Positions 1 to 6,078 of a DNA stretch of 8,874 nt are shown piece after piece. The stretch comes from WS-11 sp964405235 (GTDB taxonomy: Bacteria > Eisenbacteria > RBG-16-71-46), in the NCBI GenBank assembly GCA_964405235.1, contig CAYONG010000112.1:1-8874 (forward strand). The letters are read 5' to 3'. A model generated the notes under the pieces. That model searched no databases and was not told the DNA's origin. It saw only the letters and a program-made list of their open reading frames with translations. A program made the position numbers and the translations under genes. Within the stretch, counting starts at the first letter, position 1, and each line of letters opens with the position of its first letter.

Positions 1-1
1 G

Positions 2-346
2 TGGTCGATCGGCCACAACCCGGGCCAGTCCGTCCACGCGGCGCTCCACATGCTGAGCGCGATCGTGCGCCGGCCGCTTTCCGGCCGGCTGCAACCCTAC
101 GTGAGCGGCGGCTACGGGATGATGCTGGTCTTCCCCGGGCAGTCGCTCAACGCCGCCCCGGTCACCAAGAACGCCCTCACCATCGGCGGCGGGCTCGAGC
201 TGTACATCCGCGGCGACCTGGCCGTGCGCGCCGATGTCCGGCGCGCCACGGTGCTCGGTCGGGAGCGAGACCGCGACGGGATCGTCGCCTACGACTACCT
301 GCAGCAGACCATCGGTCTCGCTTTCTATCGCTCGATCAGGCCGTGA
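2..346 (+). CDS. Outer-membrane beta-barrel protein, C-terminal part (5' end outside window)
   Basis: Frame 2 is open from the window edge to TGA at 344-346, giving about 114 residues. The gene starts upstream of the window; the ATG at 50 is probably internal, because the reading frame continues in the same style before it. The sequence alternates polar and hydrophobic residues with glycine-rich turns: LQPYVSGGYGMMLVFPG, then NALTIGGGLELYIRGDLAVRADVRR, then YLQQTIGLAFYRS at the end. These look like three or four amphipathic strands closing a small OmpA-like or OprF-like barrel, with an aromatic-rich last strand typical of outer-membrane insertion. The role cannot be read; it could be structural or a small porin. 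The next gene begins 36 nt downstream on the same strand, so the two may be co-transcribed. The barrel class is fairly secure and the exact family is not. Confidence 0.75.
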   Translation, partial: WSIGHNPGQSVHAALHMLSAIVRRPLSGRLQPYVSGGYGMMLVFPGQSLNAAPVTKNALTIGGGLELYIRGDLAVRADVRRATVLGRERDRDGIVAYDYLQQTIGLAFYRSIRP

Positions 347-381
347 CTTTGGGAACCTCAGCCGGAGGGCATCCGCACGCC

Positions 382-2355
382 ATGCTGAAACGACCGCTTC
401 ACCACGTATCGATGACCTCGCTCGCACTGCTGGCTTCGGGGATCCTCCTCGTTGCCGGTAGCTCGGGCTGCCGTGACAGCGCTCCCGACGATCTCATCCA
501 GCCCGAGACCACCACCGAAGCGCTGGTGTTCGTCAAGACGCCGGCGGAGGAGACGCTCAACCGGACCTGGGCGGAGGGCAATCTTTACAAGCTCTCGCCC
601 ATCTCGCCGGATGGCATCGTCACGCCGATCACCAACTTCACCGGCGCGAGCATCTCGGATCCGGACGTCTCGTTCGACGGCAAGAGCATCCTGTTCTCGA
701 TGCGGCCGCCCGGCGGCACCAACCGCAACATCTACGAGATCAACGCCGACGGGACCGCGCTGCGGCAAGTCACGAGCGGAGGCGGTCACGACTTCGATCC
801 GCTCCACCTCCCCGACGGCCGCATCATGTTCACCAGCTCCCGGGACGGCGAGATGGACGAGTACAACCACGCCCCCGCCGAGCATCTCTATACCTGTGAC
901 GCGAACGGGGCCAACCTCGAACGCGTCAGCTACAACCAGAGCGACGATTTCGACCCGACCATGATGCCGGACGGCCGGATCATGTTCACCCGGTGGGAGC
1001 ACTTCGGCACCATGAACCGCTTCCCGCTGTTCTTCACCAACCCGGACGGCTCGGGCACGTTCCACCTCTACGGACCCCACTCGCGCAACTTCTTCCACCC
1101 GACCCCGACCCCCGACGGCCGCATGCTGGCGATCGAGTCCACGAGGATCGAGGAGGACGCGGGGCCGCTCGCCATCCTCAAGACCGAACAGGGGCCCGCC
1201 GACCCGGTGACCGGCCCGGCGTCGAACCATTGGAACGTCTTCACGGTGCAGGTGAACAACGACGGCGCGCCGTGGCCATATGGCGCTTTCAAATTCCCGC
1301 GCTCGATCGGCGGCAACCGGTACGTCGCCTCCTACTCGCTGCCGGCCGCGACCGAGAACGACGTGGACTACGGCCTCTACACCTTCTCGCTCGCCCAGGC
1401 CGGCGCCGGAACGGTGAGCGACCCCGCGACCTTCACGCTGGCCGACATGACATTCCTCTACAACGATCCGGCGATGAACGAGTACGACGCACAGCTGCTC
1501 GCGCCGCGCGCCAAGCCGCCGATCATCCCGACCGTCGTCGATCGCACGGTGGACTATGGCGTTTTGCTGGGCCAGGACGTGTTCAACCGGGGCACCAGCG
1601 ACGGGCAGGAGCGCCCGGTGCGCGGGGTCGACAGGATCGACAGCATCGCGGTGATCGCCGCCCGGCCCACAATGGCGGGCGAGCCGAACGACTTCTCGGC
1701 GAACGACTTCGAGAAACGGGCGCTGATCGGCATGGCGCCGGTCCAGCCCGACGGTTCGTTCCGCGTCAGGGTCCCCGCGAACACGCCCATCAGCTTCGCG
1801 ACGCTCGACCAGAACGGCCGCGGCTTCGTGGTCAAGCGCACCCATCTCTACGTGCGCCCGGGCGAGGAGTTCAACAAGTGCGTCGGCTGTCACGAGGATC
1901 GCGCGGCCGGCGGTCCCGTGGTGACCAACCCCACCCCGATGGCGGGGCTGCTGCCCGCGCACGATCTCAACATCCCGCGGGCGCAGTTCCAGATCATCAA
2001 CTACCAGCAGACGATCGGACCGATCGTGGCGGCCAAGTGCGTTTCGTGTCACTACGCCGGTGTCGACACCATCCCGGCCGCCGGCACGACGCTCGACCTG
2101 AGCGCGGTGCCTGACACGACCATGATGAACCGGGTGTTCCCGCGCGGCTACATCAACCTCTCCGGGGAAGGGATGATGGGAACGGGCCAGGTCGTGGATC
2201 CCGCCTTCCCGCGGCGCTCGCTGCTCATCGACTACGTCCTGGGGCTCGGGTCGCGCGCGGGTCAGCCGTCCCATCCCGTCGGAGCCGGGGCCCTCACCGC
2301 AGAAGAGCGGCGACAGTTCAACCTTTGGGTGCTGCTGGGCGCCCAGTACCGGTAG
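382..2355 (+). CDS. Secreted/lipidated dihaem cytochrome c with TolB-like propeller (HzsA middle-domain-like)
   Basis: The protein has 657 residues. The ATG at 382 is chosen because it directly precedes a signal sequence (hydrophobic SLALLASGILLVAG, then SSGC with Cys30). A GGAGGG lies at about 364-369, a long spacing; Met11 is an alternative start. The lipobox is imperfect because Ser replaces Leu at -3. Residues ~50-380 hold TolB/PD40-like blades: SDPDVSFDGKSILFSM, DFDPLHLPDGRIMFTSS, DFDPTMMPDGRIMFTRW and HPTPTPDGRMLAIES. Two c-type haem sites follow: CVGCH (residues 500-504) and CVSCH (553-557). A propeller followed by paired CXXCH resembles proteins annotated as hydrazine synthase alpha-subunit middle-domain proteins, which occur in many bacteria without anammox. 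I infer an extracytoplasmic electron-transfer or redox enzyme whose substrate is unknown. There is no sign of HzsB/HzsC partners, so hydrazine synthesis is not claimed. The thioredoxin gene starts 25 nt downstream. Confidence 0.85.
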   Translation: MLKRPLHHVSMTSLALLASGILLVAGSSGCRDSAPDDLIQPETTTEALVFVKTPAEETLNRTWAEGNLYKLSPISPDGIVTPITNFTGASISDPDVSFDGKSILFSMRPPGGTNRNIYEINADGTALRQVTSGGGHDFDPLHLPDGRIMFTSSRDGEMDEYNHAPAEHLYTCDANGANLERVSYNQSDDFDPTMMPDGRIMFTRWEHFGTMNRFPLFFTNPDGSGTFHLYGPHSRNFFHPTPTPDGRMLAIESTRIEEDAGPLAILKTEQGPADPVTGPASNHWNVFTVQVNNDGAPWPYGAFKFPRSIGGNRYVASYSLPAATENDVDYGLYTFSLAQAGAGTVSDPATFTLADMTFLYNDPAMNEYDAQLLAPRAKPPIIPTVVDRTVDYGVLLGQDVFNRGTSDGQERPVRGVDRIDSIAVIAARPTMAGEPNDFSANDFEKRALIGMAPVQPDGSFRVRVPANTPISFATLDQNGRGFVVKRTHLYVRPGEEFNKCVGCHEDRAAGGPVVTNPTPMAGLLPAHDLNIPRAQFQIINYQQTIGPIVAAKCVSCHYAGVDTIPAAGTTLDLSAVPDTTMMNRVFPRGYINLSGEGMMGTGQVVDPAFPRRSLLIDYVLGLGSRAGQPSHPVGAGALTAEERRQFNLWVLLGAQYR

Positions 2356-2374
2356 CCCCAAGGACGAAGGGAAT

Positions 2375-2389
2375 CGGAGGATGCGCGTG
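2375..2389 (+). repeat. 15-bp direct repeat at a gene start, copy 1
   Basis: CGGAGGATGCGCGTG here recurs exactly at 3243-3257. In both places it spans the ribosome-binding site and first codons (ATG CGC GTG) of a gene, here the thioredoxin. Confidence 0.75.
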
Positions 2390-2995
2390 ATGGCACTCGA
2401 TGGACGTGGGACACGCGGCCGGTCGTTGCGGACGGCGCTGCTGGTCGGCTTCGCGGTCATGGGCCTCGGCGTGACGTGGGCGTCCGCCGGGCGCGCCGCG
2501 CCCGCGGGCGGCGCCGGCATGGACCCCGAGCGCATCCGCCGTGAGCTGAAAACGCACACCTTGAGAACCGTGGAGGGCAGGACGCTCGCCCTCGGCTCGC
2601 TCCAGGGCGAGGTCGTGGTGGTGAATTTCTGGGCCAGCTGGTGCGCGCCGTGCCGCAAGGAGCTGCCCCGGCTGGACGCGTTGCATGCCTCGATCGTCGA
2701 CCGGGGCGGCCGGGTCATCGCGGTCTCGATCGATCACGAGGCGCGCAACGTGCGGCGCTTCGTGAAGACCCACAGGCTGTCGATGCCCGTCTACCTCGAC
2801 GGACCCGACGGGCTCGCCCGCAAGCTGGACCTCCCCCACGTCCCGTTCACGATCGTGCTCGACCGTGACGGCAGCGTGGCGTTCACCATCGGCGGGGCCG
2901 ACGACAAGGCGATGGAGGCGATCGCCGCGACCACCCGCCGCCTGCTGGCGGCGGCGCCCGCCGACTCGCCGACCATCGCCGGAGAGACGCCATGA
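2381..2995 (+). CDS. TlpA/ResA-type periplasmic thioredoxin-like protein
   Basis: The protein has 204 residues if started at ATG 2381. The N-terminus has a basic stretch, a hydrophobic helix (ALLVGFAVMGLGVTWA) and a possible AxA cleavage site, so it is exported or membrane-anchored. The thioredoxin fold starts near residue 60. VVVVNFWASWCAPCRKELP carries the redox-active CxxC (Cys88, Cys91), VIAVSIDH is the next strand, and HVPFTIVLD supplies the cis-proline (Pro155). WCAPC with these strands is typical of TlpA/ResA/DsbE proteins, which reduce apocytochrome c cysteines or other envelope disulfides. Nearby partners could be the CXXCH protein upstream or the CxC lipoprotein downstream. The start is uncertain: GGAGG (2376-2380) touches ATG 2381, but is better spaced for GTG 2387 or ATG 2390 in the same frame, while GAAGGG at 2366-2371 would suit 2381. 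The stop overlaps the next start by 4 nt (ATGA). Confidence 0.93.
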   Translation: MRVMALDGRGTRGRSLRTALLVGFAVMGLGVTWASAGRAAPAGGAGMDPERIRRELKTHTLRTVEGRTLALGSLQGEVVVVNFWASWCAPCRKELPRLDALHASIVDRGGRVIAVSIDHEARNVRRFVKTHRLSMPVYLDGPDGLARKLDLPHVPFTIVLDRDGSVAFTIGGADDKAMEAIAATTRRLLAAAPADSPTIAGETP

Positions 2996-3264
2996 CCCGC
3001 CCCCTGCCCGGCTCCATGACCAGAAGGGGAATGCGGAACCTCCTCCTTCGGCTCGCCACCGCCGTCGGCCTCCTGGCGTTGCTCGCGTTGGGAAGCGGCT
3101 GCGCCAGCTCCGTGCGCGCTTACCAGCGCGAGCGCCTGACGGACCGGATCATGTCGTTCCAGGCGGACGCCAAGGGCACGGCGCGCCGCATGAAGACGTT
3201 CGAATCCCGCGAGGGATCGACCGGCGGCAGCAGCGGCGCCGGCGGAGGATGCGCGTGCAACTGA
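2992..3264 (+). CDS. DUF4266-type small lipoprotein with C-terminal CxC tail
   Basis: The protein has 90 residues. The ATG at 2992 overlaps the TGA of the thioredoxin gene (ATGA), with GGAGAG at 2981-2986 as ribosome-binding site. Met9 and Met14 are possible later starts. A hydrophobic segment ends at LALGSGC, so Cys37 is the likely lipidated residue. The mature part is short: VRAYQRERLTDRIMSFQ, a basic middle, then SREGSTGGSSGAGGGCACN, with Cys87 and Cys89. From memory this matches DUF4266: a lipoprotein with ER..L.D..M.F, followed by SREG..GG...GGGCGCN. That family is commonly encoded beside a DUF3570 barrel and a thioredoxin, as here. Its function is unknown. The CxC tail could bind metal, form a redox disulfide or be chemically modified, and the adjacent WCAPC protein may act on it. 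The codons of the tail also serve as the ribosome-binding site and start of the next gene. Confidence 0.88.
   Translation: MTRPLPGSMTRRGMRNLLLRLATAVGLLALLALGSGCASSVRAYQRERLTDRIMSFQADAKGTARRMKTFESREGSTGGSSGAGGGCACN
3243..3257 (+). repeat. 15-bp direct repeat at a gene start, copy 2
   Basis: This is an exact copy of 2375-2389 and covers the ribosome-binding site and start of the DUF3570 gene. Here the same bases also encode the Gly-Gly-Cys-Ala-Cys end of the DUF4266 lipoprotein. Confidence 0.75.
3244..3248 (+). promoter_or_regulatory. Ribosome-binding site of the DUF3570 gene, inside the DUF4266 C-terminal codons
   Basis: GGAGG lies within the glycine codons of the GGGCACN tail. It is adjacent to ATG 3249 and 6 nt from GTG 3255. 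The overlap makes translation of the barrel likely to depend on ribosomes finishing the lipoprotein. Confidence 0.7.
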
Positions 3265-4397
3265 ACCGGGGAGCGCAGGCGCCCGCCGTCATCCTGGCGC
3301 TGACTCTGGCGTGGACGCTATCGGCGGGCGCCGAGCCGCCGCCCGAGTCGCCGACCGCCAAATCCATGTTCCGGTACTTCACCGGCTCGGATCGGATCGG
3401 GGTGAAGTCGCTGATGGGTGACTACACCATGCCGATCCGGGAGAACTCGGCACTCTCCGTGCACTGGAACAACGAGCGCGTCAACATCCCGGGCATCAGC
3501 GCCGCCCCCGGCACCCAGGAGGCCGTCGACGCCCTCACCACGGCCAGCCGGCCGATTGCCGGCAACGCATTCCAGGACTTCACGAAGGTCCGCAATGAGT
3601 TTCAGGGAGCGTTCAGCTCCGGGAACCGGGCGCTCGAATACTACGTGTCGGCCGAGAGCGACTACCTGGGCCAGCAAGTCACCGCCCGGTACGACCGGGA
3701 CTATCAGGACGAGTTGCTGAACGTGGCGATCGGCACCAGCTACGGCTGGGACGCCATCACGCCGGCCAACGATTCGGACACGAACACCGGTGACGACAGG
3801 AAGACCACGCTGCACTGGAACGTCGTCGCGACGCGGGTCATGGCGCCCACCACGGTGGTGCGCGCCGGCGTCGAGTACAACATCGTACACGGCCTCCAGC
3901 ACAATCCGTATCGCAACGTCTATGCGGGCGGCACCAACGTCACGGAACGTCACCCGGAAGCCCGCCAGCGACGGGACGCGTTCGTCAAGCTGAACCAGTA
4001 CCTCAGCAACCGATCCAGTCTCAAGCTCAACTACCGCCTCTACAACGATGACTGGGGCATCACCTCGCACGAGATCGGATCGAATATCAATCAGTACATC
4101 CGCCAGGGCGTGATCGTCCGCTGGGACTACCGCTACTACACCCAGACGAGCGCCGCATTCTATCGCCCCGAGTATCTGACCATCGACGGCATCGACGGCT
4201 ATCGCACCGGCGACTACCGGATGGGCGTCCTCTCGTCGCACCTGTTCGGTGCGGCGATCAACGTGGACCTGGCCGACCTGGTCTCGGACCACGGCCTGTG
4301 GCGCCGCCTGGGGCTGTCGGCCAACTACGAGCGGTACTTCAACAACAACAACTACTCCGCCAACATCGTCGAGACCGCGCTCGACTTCCGATTCTAA
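3249..4397 (+). CDS. DUF3570-type outer-membrane beta-barrel protein
   Basis: The protein has 382 residues from ATG 3249. GTG at 3255 is in frame and better spaced from GGAGG (3244-3248), so the start may be two codons later. A signal peptide is visible (APAVILALTLAWTLSAGA, cleavage before EPP). The mature part is rich in alternating aromatic/polar strands: NSALSVHWNNERVNIPGIS, NRALEYYVSAESDYLG, LHWNVVATRVMAPTTVVRAG and SLKLNYRLYNDDWGITSHEI. It ends SANIVETALDFRF, the terminal-Phe signature recognised by the BAM machinery. The HNPYRNVY motif (about 218-225), the WGITSH segment and WDYRYYTQTSAAFY (292-305) are what I recall as DUF3570 hallmarks. The likely fold is a barrel of about 14-18 strands in the outer membrane, possibly a conduit or receptor working with the preceding lipoprotein, whose gene it overlaps by 16 nt. 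Substrate is unknown. Confidence 0.88.
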   Translation: MRVQLNRGAQAPAVILALTLAWTLSAGAEPPPESPTAKSMFRYFTGSDRIGVKSLMGDYTMPIRENSALSVHWNNERVNIPGISAAPGTQEAVDALTTASRPIAGNAFQDFTKVRNEFQGAFSSGNRALEYYVSAESDYLGQQVTARYDRDYQDELLNVAIGTSYGWDAITPANDSDTNTGDDRKTTLHWNVVATRVMAPTTVVRAGVEYNIVHGLQHNPYRNVYAGGTNVTERHPEARQRRDAFVKLNQYLSNRSSLKLNYRLYNDDWGITSHEIGSNINQYIRQGVIVRWDYRYYTQTSAAFYRPEYLTIDGIDGYRTGDYRMGVLSSHLFGAAINVDLADLVSDHGLWRRLGLSANYERYFNNNNYSANIVETALDFRF

Positions 4398-4414
4398 TGG
4401 CTGTGGTGACAGAC

Positions 4415-4422
4415 GAGAGGAG
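4415..4422 (+). promoter_or_regulatory. Ribosome-binding site deciding a GTG start for the NHL-repeat gene
   Basis: GAGAGGAG ends 6 nt before GTG 4429. The only nearby in-frame ATG (4441) would lie 18 nt away and would remove the first residues of the signal peptide, so GTG is the preferred start. Confidence 0.8.
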
Positions 4423-4428
4423 TCAGAC

Positions 4429-6078
4429 GTGACACGTTCCATGCTGCTGGCGCTTGCCCTGACGATGTGTCCGATCGGGATGCTGTCCGCGGGCACCTTC
4501 GAGAAGACCCCGCTTGCGCCCGAGGTGGGACTGGATGTCCTGACCCGGCGCGTCGCCCGCGAACAGGTCGGCCGCGAGCTGTTCGCCAACCCCTATGCGA
4601 CGGTGACCATCGCCAACGTCGACGTATACGACCGCTTCCCCTACGTCGAGACCCGGCACTTCCAGGTGGTCTCCGACCCCCGATGGGACCGGCTGGTCTT
4701 CGGCGAGCGGGGTCGCAGCCTGAGCGCGTACGACGGCAAGGGCGGCCCGCTGGGCGCGCTCTCCGGGCCGCACGGCATGGCAGTCGACGAGTGGAATCGC
4801 ATCTACGTCGCCGATACCGGGAATGACCGGGTGGTGGTTCTCCAGGCCACCACCGAGCTCGCCGAGATCGCACTGATGCCCCTGTACGCGATCGACGGGC
4901 TGGCCAGTCCGCACGACGTCGCCTTCTCGGACGGTGGCACGCCGTTCGTCTCCGGCGACGACCATCTCTATGTCGCCGAGACCGGCAGGAACCGTGTCGC
5001 GGTGCTCGCACTCGATGCGTCCGGCGCGCGCGTGGTCGTCCGCCTGGGGGACCTCGGCAGCGGCGTCGGTCGCTTCGCGGGCCCGATGGCGATCGCCGCC
5101 GGGCGCGCGGACGGCGTCAACACGCGCGACCTCTACGTGGCCGACGCGCACACTCGACGCATCGTCCATCTGCGCCACGAAGGGAGCCAGCTGCTCTGGA
5201 TCGGGGAGACACGCCACGAGGCGAACCTCCTGACCTCGCTCGCCACCGACCAGTGGGGAAATGTCTACGCGGCCTCGCCCCAGACGGGGAGCGTGAGCAA
5301 ATTCAGCCCGGATCTGGTGCGAGTTGCGGAGCTGACCGGCCAACTCTCGCGGCCGCGCAGCTTCCATGTGCCGTTCGTCAACATCCGCGACCATCGGGAC
5401 GGCAGCGTCATCCGCGCCGGGCAGCCGAATGGCATCTCGGTGGACCAATGGTCCGATCGCCACGGCGTCGGCCTCTGGAAGCTGGGCGTCGAGCTCTCCG
5501 AGCTGGTGGTTCAGGGCGGCGACCACCCGGTCGCCCACTTCACGCTCACCGACCAGGCCACCGTGAGACTTGATATTGCAGACGCCTCGAGCGGCCGCAC
5601 GCTGGCGAGCCGTCCGCTCGGCGCGATGGCGGCGGGACTCCACACGGTCCCGCTCGCGCCTGAGGATCTGGCCGGCGCCGGAAGGGGTCGCGACCTGGTG
5701 CTGAAGCTCTCGGCGGTCTCGAGCTACGCCAATGGGTCTTCGGATGCGGCCCAGACGCGCTTCCAGGTGAGCGCCGCCGGGGAGATCGCGCTGCCCAACC
5801 GGCCGATCTTGATGGGAAGCTCGCCGAACCCGATGACCGTGTCCACCCGGATCGCGATGGTGCTGCCGGCCTCGGGCACGCAGCGCGCCACGCTGGGGAT
5901 GTTCGACGCCTCGGGCCGGAGGCTCCGCACCTGGAGCGGCGGCTTTTCCCCGGGCTTGAACGAGGTCGAGTGGGACGGCACGGACGATCAGGGGCGCGCG
6001 GTCCGCGCCGGCGTGTACTTCTACCGGCTCGAGCTGGCTGGCATGCGCGAGTCGGGGAGGATCGCCCTTGTCCGCTAA
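4429..6078 (+). CDS. Secreted NHL-repeat beta-propeller protein with FlgD-like C-terminal tail
   Basis: The protein has 549 residues starting at GTG 4429 (RBS GAGAGGAG). The signal peptide is SMLLALALTMCPIGMLSAG. NHL-type blades follow: HGMAVDEWNRIYVADTGNDR (from residue 115), SPHDVAFSD...HLYVAETGRNR (160), GPMAIAAG...DLYVADAHTRR (218) and TSLATDQWGNVYAASPQTGS (267), with a further GISVDQWSD segment. After an Ig-like stretch, residues 455-549 form a FlgD-like / type-A-sorting-like domain: LMGSSPNPMTVSTRIAM, GMFDASGRRLRTW, GLNEVEWDGTDDQGR, AGVYFYRLEL, ending GRIALVR. Such tails are common on exported proteins of FCB-group bacteria, where related ones guide secretion. The propeller probably binds a ligand or another envelope protein; no catalytic residues are evident. 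The gene starts 31 nt after the barrel gene. Its TAA overlaps the next gene's start and the left end of the palindromic element. Confidence 0.88.
   Translation: MTRSMLLALALTMCPIGMLSAGTFEKTPLAPEVGLDVLTRRVAREQVGRELFANPYATVTIANVDVYDRFPYVETRHFQVVSDPRWDRLVFGERGRSLSAYDGKGGPLGALSGPHGMAVDEWNRIYVADTGNDRVVVLQATTELAEIALMPLYAIDGLASPHDVAFSDGGTPFVSGDDHLYVAETGRNRVAVLALDASGARVVVRLGDLGSGVGRFAGPMAIAAGRADGVNTRDLYVADAHTRRIVHLRHEGSQLLWIGETRHEANLLTSLATDQWGNVYAASPQTGSVSKFSPDLVRVAELTGQLSRPRSFHVPFVNIRDHRDGSVIRAGQPNGISVDQWSDRHGVGLWKLGVELSELVVQGGDHPVAHFTLTDQATVRLDIADASSGRTLASRPLGAMAAGLHTVPLAPEDLAGAGRGRDLVLKLSAVSSYANGSSDAAQTRFQVSAAGEIALPNRPILMGSSPNPMTVSTRIAMVLPASGTQRATLGMFDASGRRLRTWSGGFSPGLNEVEWDGTDDQGRAVRAGVYFYRLELAGMRESGRIALVR
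6054..6060 (+). promoter_or_regulatory. Ribosome-binding site deciding a TTG start for the lipoprotein gene
   Basis: GGGGAGG lies 7 nt before TTG 6068. No in-frame ATG, GTG or TTG occurs between 6068 and the signal-peptide hydrophobic core, so this site and the TTG are the only credible initiation signal for that gene. Confidence 0.7.

Noticed and set aside
347..381. Promoter or terminator between the first two genes
   Set aside because: The 35-nt gap shows no recognisable -10/-35 pair or stem-loop with T-tract.
382..2355. True hydrazine synthase / anammox locus
   Set aside because: Only the alpha-middle-type design is seen, with no HzsB/C-like or hydrazine dehydrogenase genes, and the neighbours are general envelope proteins.
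358..2718. 786-codon open frame on the minus strand
   Set aside because: It is antisense to the cytochrome and thioredoxin genes. Its product is Arg/His/Val-rich with no domain or signal, typical of a GC-rich shadow frame.
3318..4589. 423-codon open frame on the minus strand
   Set aside because: It lies opposite the DUF3570 and NHL genes, whose frames carry clear signal peptides and motifs. The antisense product has none.
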